A DNA stretch of 64,000 bases from Gnetum montanum (Eukaryota; Streptophyta; Gnetopsida; Gnetales; Gnetaceae), in contig MNCI01007686.1 in NCBI GenBank assembly GCA_015680685.1, positions 386,156-450,155 on the forward strand, read 5' to 3'. Both the position numbers and the translations under genes were made by a program. A model generated the notes under the pieces. The model searched no databases and was not told where the DNA came from. It saw nothing but the letters and a program-made list of their open reading frames with translations. Shown in pieces: positions 15,301-24,295 of this stretch (the stretch's first letter is position 1; the number at the start of each line of letters is the position of its first letter).

Positions 15301-18300
15301 TACATCATCATTTAAAAATGCAAATTAACCATTTTAGTTAGCTCATTACCTTAAGATTATAAAGAGGTTGCTAGTTTGGGACAAATTGAGGCACCTTTAT
15401 GTTTTGCCTAAGTTCTACTAAAGTATTGTGTTGGCTATGTTTTGGGGGCTATCATGAAGTACGATAAATATTCATTTTTTTAAAAAAATGGCATTCCTAC
15501 ATTGTATTTTTCTCTAACTATATAAACTAATAATAAAAGACCGAAAAATGATAAACCTTATTTTGTGTTTCCACTTCTAATTGTTTGGGTTGTTTGCCTT
15601 CCTTTCTAGCTTCCATCATTTCCTGGAATTTTAAAATATTTCATTAAACCACAAACAAGGATGCATTACAAAAAAAATACGAATATATGAATCTAGTATC
15701 TAAAATATAAAGAAAATTGATAATGCAAATTCCAAGGCTACAAAGCAAGACAATTTGTTAAAAATTTCTTTGTTGAAGCACAACCCATTGAATGTTAAAT
15801 ACATGATAAATACCATTCTAGTTAATTCTCATTTAGAATACACATATGAAGTTCAAAAATTAACAATTTATGTAGAAAAAATATTGTACAATTATTATTT
15901 ACTTGCAAGGCGAGAAAGAAGTGTACCATAACCAAGGTTCAAGGAGTGATTGCAATGCACAATGATGGTGTGGCTCAAATAAGGTCATCCTTTTGTCTTC
16001 TTATAGTGTTTATGCTAGTGGTAGGTGATCAAAGTGGCTAGCTGGTTAGCTCATTGTCCTGTTGGGCAAGAGGTTACCACTTTGAGTTGCACTTAAAGCA
16101 TTGTTATATTCATTTATAATTCTTAATGTACCATGTTGCCTATATGTGATGCTATAACCCTTGAATATATATTTCTACCATGTAAACCATGAGCCACAAA
16201 CTCTAATCAAGTGAGCATCCCTCATTGATTATCACCTCAAATCATATAAATACTGAATTTATGGTGTAGGGTTAAAACCTAATCTAAACCTTTAATTTAT
16301 TTTCAACGTTGAAACCTGAATATTATATCATTTCTATCAAAAATGTCAATCAACAATGATTGTTAGCTTATTGTCTGACAAGTATTATGCAAGCAACAGG
16401 TTACTTGAGGTATGTTCTACTAAAATATTACGTATAGGCAAAGGTTTCAGGTTCTAACACCAAAAGAAAAAAAAAGAAGAAGACGAAGAGAAAGAAAAAA
16501 AGATGTCCACACACAAAAACCAGTGCAAATCCATTATAATAGCACAGAAGGAACAAAAGGGTGCTGATATTGATCAACAAGAGGCTCAAGACACACGCAC
16601 AAAAACCAACTTTTCCCCCTTTAATCAACTATTTTTATAAAATAAACAATCTCCACTGAAACATTTGATAAAATGCATGTGGGCTCCAATCTCTGTCAAA
16701 ATATATGGATTGATCTTTAAGTGAAGATTATATCAGTTTTTACAACATAGTGTAATTCATAAAAAATCAGAAGATCTAGTATAATAAATATTGAAATCCC
16801 TTTTTAAAAAATGCCATTCCTAAATAGTGTTTTTTTTTCTAACTCTAAAATAATAATAAAAGACCAAAAAAATGACAAACCTTATCTCGTGTTTCCACTT
16901 CATCTTCTAATTGATTGCGTTGTTTGCTTTCCTTTAATAGTCTTTTTGTCTCCTTTCCAGTTTCTGACATTTCTTCTTCATCCTGCAAGTTTAAAATATT
17001 TCATTAAACCACACAAAGATGCAGTACAAGATACATATGAACATATGTTAGTAAAAGTATCATTCATTAGAAAATCAAAAGAGACTGAAGCTAAATAATA
17101 GATGCTCCGATCTGCGTTTTCGATCTCCAAAACACAGAGGAAAACGATAATGCAAATTTGAGGTTAAAAAACAAGACAATTTGTGAAAAATTTCTTTGAT
17201 GAAGTGCGATCCATGGATTGTTAGATATATGATAAATTTCATTTTGATTACTTTTCGTTCAAAATATGTGCATAAGTTAAAAGAATTAACAATTAATGTG
17301 TGAAAAATATTGTACAAAGTTGTTATTTACTTGCAAAGGGAAAATGAAGTGCAGCCATAACCAGGGTTTAGGGAGCGATTACAAGGCACAATGAGGGAGG
17401 TGTGGCTCAAATAAAGTCATCCTTTTTCTCGTAGTGTTTATCCCAAGTCAGAGCAGGGGAATCCAGATCCAAATTCAATACAACTTCTTTGAAAGATGAA
17501 ACTTACTTATAATGAACATGCTGGATTTTCTTTCTGGATCACCTGCTTGAAAAATTGGCTGCCTTCTTTAAGAAGTCATATTATTGCACACAGAATAATC
17601 AATGGTTGATAGGTGATTCATTATGATTACCATAGAGAAAAACATCGATTAATTGCACATTCTTCAAACTATGTTTCTGCTGATCATGATCATTGTAACT
17701 AAGCAATTAACCTTATGATCATGATCTAAAAGGGTTGTAATAGCAAATGAAATGTACTAACACATTGAATCTCCATTCATTTGAACCCATGTTATTAACT
17801 TAGCAAGAATTCATAAATCAACAAATCTATATGATAATGCTTCCATATTTCTCCTTTAAACATATATATAAAACAATCATCACCCGGAGCTACAGTGCTC
17901 ATCCCACTAAGTGGGGTTCGAGGATGATTGGTAGATGAACGAAAGCCTAACCTCTTTGAGTGGCTACGCCCAAGCTCGAACCAAGGTCTTCAACTTGAGA
18001 AACCAGCACCTTACCATCACTCGAAATGCCAGTCCCTGCTTTGAACATATATATGCTTTTGTATTTCTTTTATAATTTTAATGTAGAAATTTTTAACTGG
18101 TCTTGGTTTTTAGTGCAAAACAAACTTTATACAGAAGGCAAATCCTAATTGAAGAACTCTCCAATACATAAAATACAGAGTCATATTGTGCAAGTGTTCT
18201 TCAAACCAGACTAATGCTGTTTCTCAAAGTACAAAATAACACTGACAATTAAATTAAATGTATATAGAATTTCAGTAACTATCAGAACTAGGAAATAAAA

Positions 18301-21300
18301 AATTTATTTACACTAAATAAACCCTTTTAGGAAAGTAGCGACCATTATTTAAAGTGATGGTAAGGCGCTTCTTTCTCACATTGGAAGAAATGGGTCCAAA
18401 CCTAGGTGCAGTACTCAAAATGGTTAGCATTTACTCCTCTACCAACCCTCCCAGGACCTTACTTGGCAGTATGAGCATTGAAGCTACCAGTGATGATCCT
18501 AAACCTTCTTAGGAAATTGTCAATGAGGCATAGCTTATTTGGTTAGAGCATGCAATTTGTGATTTGCAAGTAACAGGTTTGATCTCAACAAGTATGTTGA
18601 GACACATGCCAAGTTCAGGGCACAATAGAAACATATGTTCAGGCTATGGTGCCAGATAAATAAATACACAATGAACCTTCCCGTACAAGGATGATAGTAG
18701 ATATGGATCAAGAACCTCAAATGTAAAAGGCAAAGACAAGTAGGGAGGTTAAAAAGGCCTGCTTTGTGAACACTGAAAACCATTATCCATAACCACAGGA
18801 GTACGCCTTGATGACTAAAAAAAATTGTAAATAGAGTAGCAAATGAGTACTTGTCAGTATATAAATTTGGCTTCCAGCTACCAAAAAAAAAAAATTATTG
18901 ACTATCTTAAATATCTGCAAATATATTTTCAGAGTAATGTCTCCAATCTTCTGCAAGTCTCCAATCTTCTGCAAGCTATAAACCTTGTACAAAACAAAAC
19001 CAATTTGCAACAACTGTGATGCAATGACTTGGTAATTTCTCCAATTTTTTAAACAAGGGTCAGAGTTTGACTCCTTAGAGATTAGGCTGTCCCACAGCAA
19101 CTATCGTAAAATGAGCATCTGGATTGTATTTTAAAGACTGTGTCCCTTCACCCCTCCTACTCCAATTGCCAATAAGAGTGTAACTAGGCTGGTAAGCTAA
19201 TTGCTTCGCAGGCAATACGTTACGGCTTTGACTTACCGTTACGGCACTGCTATGTTTGTTGTTTTATTAAATAACTTTTACCAAAGTATCATGCTGGCGA
19301 TGTGTACTAAGGGTACATATTGTCTAGTTTTGGTTTTTACAACCGCATACCTATGGCAAAACAAAAATTATTTCTGTGCAGAAGAAAATCCTGTGATTAC
19401 CAAATTTATTAAAAAGTATTGATAGGAAAACAACCAACCCTGTGACTTACCAAATATGTTTGCTTGGGGCAATTTTCAAACTTATATCTATGCTAATGAA
19501 TTAAGGCTGCTGGTTAAGATTGGTACTTTAATAAGCCAAATGTCTTGGGTAATAATGACCCTCATTTTCCAATGAGGAAGTTTTTTGCAGCAATTAACGT
19601 ATGGATGCTAGCCTTATTATGAATCTCTCCTCAGCGGTAGCAATGATCTTTAATATATCCTTTGGGTCAGACAAAATTAATTAAACTTCCCTTAAGTAAT
19701 ATATAATCTTAAACTTTATCATAGATTAGGAGCCATTATTATGTGGAATTTTATTATGTAAATCTGTATACCTTAAAATTTGGTGCTTATTAAACATTAT
19801 ACTATGGAAACTAATAAGCTTTTATTTTAAGTTGTAAGTCATTCAGAAAAGAGCAGGGCATGCAGTGGTTAATTATCAAGAGCAAGGCCTCCTACACCTA
19901 CCTTAATGGGTTGAACCATGATGATAGAATAAAGGTACCAAGATGATGACCTCCTATCAAAGCCAGATTTCTCCATCTTGGCTTCTCACACGCTAGCGAA
20001 GATATTTTTAAAATACCAGTTCTGACCTGATTATTGTCGGAGATGTTGTAGAGGTTAAAAACAATAACAAACGAAACCGAATATCATGATTGGATACCAA
20101 AAGTTTGTTATCGAAAGTTGACAGCATACTGAATAATCTGAAGGAACTTCCTCCTCCTCTGATTCAGATGGATCAGTTGAATCTTCCAATCCCTCATCAT
20201 CTTGAAGATCCTCTTCAAATTCCTGACCTGAAAATAATTTCACTCGAATAATTAATTAAAAGAATGAAATTCTACGTAAACGTCAATAAATACATCGTTA
20301 AACCCACTAATTGAACCCATAGAATGGAGAACAATGACACATACCTTCATTGATTCTGAACTCTTCAGGAGGAATGTCATCATCTTCCTCATCATCACTG
20401 TCATGGTCACCTCTTCTTCTCCTCCCCTCTGGTTGCTCGTCGTCCCATTCAGGACCAGACAGTTCAGGAACATCAGTTAGATTTTTCTGCATTTTTGCAG
20501 CAACATGTTTCTTCATCCATGTAGCCCGAGCATTCACAGCAGCTTCAACTTCTTCTACACTATATATGGGACATTTTGATTGTAAACTGAAGTCATACCT
20601 ACATGAGAATGTCCGTACCACAAATTTAGGACTTCAAATAATCTTCTTCAGAGATAAATCAAATAATAAATGCATGAATAAACAATTTAAAATTACAAAA
20701 AACGGCATGATCGCTTTACATCTCACGACAATAAAACAACGAGATGTTCCATGACAGTCGATTGAAAAATTTTAAGAATTCTTTAAAAAATAAAACATTG
20801 TGAGTTTGAAATGGATCAGGAATCTTCAATTGTTAGCTAGAAAGAAAACATCATAAAAGCATATATTTGAACTGTGCTTGTAAATTCTAATGCCAACTCA
20901 GTAATGGCTACACTGGTAATTAGGCGTTGATCTACATTTAAGGTATAATGACAGAGGACTGAAACTGTTAATGAAGCATTTTAAGCCATCTGAACTGCTG
21001 AAACTGAAACTGGATTTATTGGACAGTCGAAATATACATGAAAACATCATTTAGCGAACCTCATTTTGTTGGGACAAGGCTACGATAATCATAATTATTA
21101 TTAAGAAATTTACCGAGCGTTCTGGGTAACAAACATAAAAACATCACTCTTACTTGGACAGAGAACATAAATTACCTGGCTTCGATGGGATAGATGCAGA
21201 GAGATTTGGACAAGCCATTAGAAGCATCTGGTTGGAACTGCAGCATATAAATATTTTCTATGGCTACTTTATTTCCTACCCATTTAGCTTCACGCTTGGA

Positions 21301-23008
21301 ATTTTCAAGAACAACAGCATCAGCATCCTTGAAAAACTTGGACCTCTGCAAGGGAAAAATCAATAAGAACCAAAAATAAAAAATGACTAAGATGCTACTT
21401 TTATAATTCGAGTTGGCGCAAAAGTTGAATAGAAATTCAGACATTCAAATTTTGTTGTTAATGTGAGTTGCAATACAAAACAGAACTCATTTACATCAAA
21501 AGTAGAAATTGAACCCATAATCCTATCACCAGAGTCCTTGCTTACGGGTTCCAAACCAAATCATCCATAATCAACGGAGAAATTATGCATACCAGTTTCC
21601 GTGCCGTCTCGTCCTTGTAAAAAACCCAATCGTCATTCTTCATCATCTCATCAAAGAACTGAACTTCTTTCCTCTTTTCCAAAGATTCAGTGGGATTTAT
21701 GTTCGTATCTGTGAACGGATTCACTCGATCAGGCAGTTTGGCCAAGAACTTCTGAGTATCCTCTTCACGACATAGTCTCAGCTGAAATTTCTGCAAATAA
21801 TGTCCAAACAAAACTTTAGCTATTCATAACAAATTTAAAATTGCATCAAAAGTGTAAATTTGAAGGGACTTATCATAAAGCAAAAAAGTGCTTATCATCA
21901 TCCTAGCTTTGCTATCCTTATCCCAGCTATACAGATGGGCTCCAACTAAGAATTAATATCCAAAGCAGATATCTTTCTTTATCGTTGAAACGATGTATAT
22001 TTAGGATAAAATTAAATTCTCAAAAATCAAAGTAAAACATAGAAAAATTTTTAAAAACCCATATACCAACAAGTTTAATGTCTTTCTTTATGTTTGAAAC
22101 TATGTATATTTAGGTATAAAATTAAATTCCAAAAAATGCAAGTAAACAGGATAATTTTTAAAAACCCATGTACCGACAAAACCCAAAATTTGTCGGTAAA
22201 ATAAAAAATAAAAACTTGAAAAATTAAAAGCCTTTGCATTTTAAATATCGGTGTGAATGGTTAATATATTGTAAACTTGAATTCATATTATATTGAACCC
22301 AGAGTAGATCCTCAGTCTATGATTGTAGACGTTCACAAAAACATTCAGAATATATAAAAATTATATAAATCTAGAAAAATTAAGTTAATAATACAAAAAA
22401 ATTTATTGTTTATTTAAGACAGCATTATAATATTATAGCAAAAAATCTATCATTTATTTTTGATGTCCTCATTTGTAGAATCTATCTTTATTTTTCATGA
22501 AAATTGTAGAATCTATCTTTATTTTTCATGAAAATATAATATCTCTTCAATAAACATAATAAAGCTTCATTTCATCTCATTTCAAAATCCATTGAAACAT
22601 AATAAATCTCATTTCATCTCATATCATGTTTGTGTTTCAAGTTGAGTTGCATCCTGTCACAGTCACTGGAAGAGGTTAACCTTTTGCTTGCTGATTCATC
22701 TACTCTACAGGATGAGCATTGAGGCCCATGATCCTTGGTTCTGGATTTCTCTCTGAAATTTTCTATAAGGTTCCTCAATCTAGAACTATCTGTATATAAA
22801 ATTTTAAAAACACACATTTTAAAGGAAAGAAACAAACCCTCATCAACCCTTCCAGCGGTTTTTTGCACTGCGGGCACCTGTGCCCCTGGGAGGCTAGGGC
22901 TTTGCCGCATGTTAGGCAGAGGGGATCAATGTGAGTGCATTCGGAGGCGTATAAATTTTCAGTGGCAGAGCATTCGCGGCATTTTGAACCAGGTTCCAGA
23001 CATTTCAT
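12348..23008 (-). CDS. TFIIF large subunit (TFIIF-alpha, RAP74-like), nine-exon model
   Basis: General transcription factor subunit that works with TFIIF-beta to bring RNA polymerase II to promoters. Exons in coding order: 23008-22838, 21790-21593, 21345-21176, 20598-20345, 20227-20130, 16982-16881, 15622-15557, 12778-12590, 12422-12348. All are GT-AG and the phases join to 440 residues. The N-terminus has the plant-type Cys-rich zinc finger (Cys 10, 13, 24, 31, 34, 45, 48). Residues 58-215 align by eye with the TFIIF-beta dimerisation region. Then comes an acidic linker (DSDDEEDDD, SESEEEE), a Lys-rich patch (KRKEAR...KKCKK), and a C-terminal winged helix (about 380-440) ending FFLK. The ATG at 23008 follows an in-frame stop. 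Arabidopsis TFIIF-alpha is longer (about 540), so linker exons in the 3.1-kb intron after 20130 may be missed. Exon 7 (donor GTTTAT) is the least certain. Confidence 0.85.
13291..13370. repeat. 40-bp tandem duplication in a TFIIF-alpha intron
   Basis: Two adjacent 40-bp units (13291-13330 and 13331-13370) start AAGTTTATCCAATA and differ at only a few bases. They lie in the intron between exons 7 and 8. Confidence 0.85.
13441..13492. repeat. perfect 20-bp inverted repeat (foldback)
   Basis: The arm at 13441-13460 (CATGCAATAATCATGATCAT) is the exact reverse complement of 13473-13492, with a 12-base loop. Related ATGATCATGATC sequence recurs at 17685-17730, so it may derive from a small foldback element. 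It is intronic. Confidence 0.85.
13700..14245. repeat. tandem segmental duplication, copy A (truncated)
   Basis: About 500 bp that matches 14905-15440 in order and detail (for example the TTCCATTCAATCATTTCTTTTG and GATCATGATATACCTTTTAATT blocks). It lies in an intron of the TFIIF-alpha gene. The exon present in copies B and C is absent because unrelated sequence follows from about 14270. Confidence 0.8.
14270..14904. other. inserted sequence with A-rich 3' end
   Basis: About 630 bp of higher-GC sequence interrupts the duplication series between copies A and B. It ends with AATAAAG followed by A-rich runs (14880-14905), like the 3' end of a retroposed transcript or LINE. No coding domain is recognised. 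A 20-base string at 14250-14269 also occurs at 13751-13770. Confidence 0.4.
14905..16010. repeat. tandem segmental duplication, copy B (with exon 7)
   Basis: It matches copy A at its left end and copy C (16262-17430) at its right end. It includes TFIIF-alpha exon 7 (15557-15622), whose counterpart in copy C is exon 6. The offset between equivalent points in B and C is about 1.36 kb. Internally it holds an exact 52-bp tandem duplication (15111-15162 and 15163-15214). Confidence 0.8.
16015..16150 (+). mobile_element. tRNA-derived SINE, family 3
   Basis: A tRNA-like head (AGCTGGTTAGCTCATT, then a GTTACCACTTTGAGTTGCAC B-box-like block) is followed by GCATTGTTATATTCATTTATAATTC. The same arrangement recurs at 43354-43460 and, decayed, within duplication copies A to C (14125-14245, 15325-15440, 16350-16440). 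Confidence 0.5.
16262..17430. repeat. tandem segmental duplication, copy C (with exon 6)
   Basis: It shares with copy B the intron blocks on both sides of the exon (16764-16880 against 15470-15556; 16983-17340 against 15623-15905). TFIIF-alpha exon 6 (16881-16982) lies inside. Divergence is clearly higher in the intron than within the shared exon blocks. Confidence 0.8.
17878..18045 (-). mobile_element. SINE family 1 copy
   Basis: On the minus strand: GAGTGATGGTAAGGTGCTGG, then the clean B-box CTTGGTTCGAGCTTGG, then the family tail with GGATGAGCACTGTAGC. It is the best-preserved B box of the family here. It is intronic in TFIIF-alpha, sense with the gene, and about 300 bp from an inverted copy. 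Confidence 0.7.
18345..18505 (+). mobile_element. SINE family 1 copy (inverted relative to 17878-18045)
   Basis: It starts AAGTGATGGTAAGGCGCTTC, has a B-box-like GGGTCCAAACCTAGG, and ends ATGAGCATTGAAGCTACC...GATGATCC. With the neighbour at 17878 it could form a long intronic hairpin in the TFIIF-alpha transcript. Confidence 0.65.
18525..18770 (+). mobile_element. tRNA-like SINE candidate
   Basis: CATAGCTTATTTGGTTAGAGCATG resembles a tRNA D-arm with A box, and about 35 bases later CAGGTTTGATCTC resembles a B box. A non-tRNA body of about 180 bp follows. It would not fold as a functional tRNA. Only one clear copy is seen here, so the family status is a guess. Confidence 0.4.
19855..19965 (+). 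mobile_element. tRNA-like SINE fragment
   Basis: It shows an A-box-like CAGTGGTTAATTATCAAG and a B-box-like TGGGTTGAACCATGATG about 45 bases apart in the long TFIIF-alpha intron. It is weak and short. Confidence 0.3.
21955..22150. repeat. direct duplication in TFIIF-alpha intron 1
   Basis: The TATCTTTCTTTAT...GTATATTTAGG...AAATTAAATTC block near 21968-22035 repeats with some differences near 22080-22147, a spacing of about 113 bp. Confidence 0.65.
22655..22740 (+). mobile_element. 3' remnant of SINE family 1
   Basis: It retains AGAGGTTAACCTTTTGCTTGCTGATTCATCTAC and the tail GGATGAGCATTGAGGCCCATGATCC of family 1, without the tRNA-like head. It lies in intron 1 of TFIIF-alpha, antisense. Confidence 0.5.
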
Positions 23009-23196
23009 ACTGATTTAAATTCTTATACCATAAATACATCAATATTAAATTGTTGTGGGTGCCTGCAACCTGTCCTCAATGCCTTGCTGCTGCTGCCGCC
23101 GCCACTGCTGTTGTGAAGCTTCTCCAAATGCTGCAAACAGCCCTGGCAGGACCCCTCCTCTGCAACTGCACTACATTTTTGTTAATGGTTTCCCCA

Positions 23197-23221
23197 TTTT
23201 TTTTTTTTTTTTTTTTTTTTT
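23197..23221. repeat. 25-base poly(T) run
   Basis: An uninterrupted T run (poly(A) on the minus strand) lies about 190 bp upstream of the TFIIF-alpha start. It is probably nucleosome-depleting low-complexity sequence of the promoter region or the tail of a retroposed sequence. Confidence 0.8.
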
Positions 23222-23243
23222 GTGCGCGCTACCAGAATTTTCG

Positions 23244-23504
23244 TTACACGATTGGTTGCAACTGCTTGGCCTTCCAGAGTCGATTGAATTCCATGTTCTT
23301 GCAATCCCCGGTCACTTGAATTTTATAAAATGACAGAGTCAGTATGCGGTCCTGCTTGAGAAGATCAAATTCAAAACGGTGCAGGTGGAAGGGCTGGTAT
23401 TTTTGTGTGATATCGAGGGGCAGCCCATTTGCAATTTTGTGCATCAGGCGACTAATTAACGCAGATGCAAGCGGTATTTTAAACCTTGTTTTATTGAAAT
23501 TCAC
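23244..23504 (-). CDS. unrecognised 86-residue reading frame upstream of TFIIF-alpha
   Basis: An ATG-started frame with higher GC and better codon balance than its AT-rich surroundings. It ends 235 bp before the TFIIF-alpha ATG, on the same strand. The product would be basic to neutral with no Cys motif, signal peptide or membrane segment, and no family is recognised. It could be a fragment of an inserted gene, an upstream frame in the TFIIF leader, or chance. Confidence 0.3.
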   Translation of the reverse strand: MNFNKTRFKIPLASALISRLMHKIANGLPLDITQKYQPFHLHRFEFDLLKQDRILTLSFYKIQVTGDCKNMEFNRLWKAKQLQPIV

Positions 23505-24075
23505 CCCCTCGACAAACGAGGACGGCTATAACAGCTATACAAAAATTCTAGAAGTGAAATGCTACTAGGAATGAAAGCTTCCTATTTTTTTAAACAAAAA
23601 CAATTCAGTGGAAAAAAAATCTGTTTTCTATCTTTGATTTGAAATTACAAAAGCTTGTTATGTTGCAGCATGGTGTATTCTTTGAACACTTCTTTTATGG
23701 ATTATTATATCTTGGAAAAGAAACTTTTACTAACTAATGCTAATAGCTTCTAAAGCAAAAGTCTTAACATTAAGCTAACACATCATTGTTACATATGTTC
23801 ACTTATGATAGCTTTAAGGATCTTCACTTATGGTAAGCAAAGTTTTTGAAAACATAACATTTAATAGCAAAACTTTAAATACTGATTAATCACGACAATT
23901 ATAGATAAAACAACTATAATGAAATATTTAGAACAAGTATATTGAAACATTTAATCGATTCCTAGATTTATATTATCATCATCTAAATAACAAGTACTAA
24001 AGCCATTGTTATTGTTTTCCTCCCCCTCTTCCCTGCATTCCACCTCCCAAAGAGAAACACCATCATCACCATCCA
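23505..24075. other. no gene recognised
   Basis: AT-rich intergenic sequence. A piece of SINE family 2 head is visible at about 23738-23790 (minus strand, related to 43188-43330 and 46310-46465). Nothing else is supported. Confidence 0.45.
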
Positions 24076-24295
24076 AACCTTATCACAAAAAAAATGGTGT
24101 CACTTAAATGAGTTACTTTTTGCCATTTGCCTCTATGAAGAGTCAAATCTTTATTTATTTGCAATTTATTCAAATCATCTTCAATCTTTTTTCCCCATTT
24201 CCTTTTTGGTCCTCCTTTTGGTGGCTTTCCTAGAATAGCGACATAGCCAACTTGTTTAACAGGCTCATCATCTAATCTTCTTTGCACATGCCCCA
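24076..24295 (-). pseudogene. LINE reverse transcriptase C-terminal part (left piece of a split LINE)
   Basis: On the minus strand the frame reads GHVQRRLDDEPVKQ, then PKRKWGKKIEDDL, then KDLTLHRGKWQ. This is the conserved tail found after the reverse transcriptase of many plant LINEs. It stops abruptly at the end of an LTR element (24296). The preceding part of the same frame continues at 42343, beyond that element. Confidence 0.75.

Noticed and set aside
17340-17520. An extra TFIIF-alpha exon in the minus-strand frame around 17400-17500
   Set aside because: A short open stretch (VVLNLDLDSPALTWDKHYEKKDD) has an acceptor-like AG, but it runs to a stop with no usable donor. Copy B of the duplication does not preserve it.
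18525-18770. Functional tRNA genes suggested by A- and B-box motifs here and in the SINEs
   Set aside because: The acceptor and anticodon arms do not pair, and the sequences continue into shared non-tRNA bodies. They are tRNA-derived SINEs.
20350-20754. 134-codon plus-strand frame (Ser-rich)
   Set aside because: It is the antisense of the acidic TFIIF-alpha exon 4 (runs of Asp/Glu codons read as Ser on the other strand).
23055-23333. Cys-rich plus-strand frame near 23060-23120
   Set aside because: It comes from a GCTGCTGCCGCC triplet run and runs through a poly(T) into a Phe block, with no metal-binding spacing.
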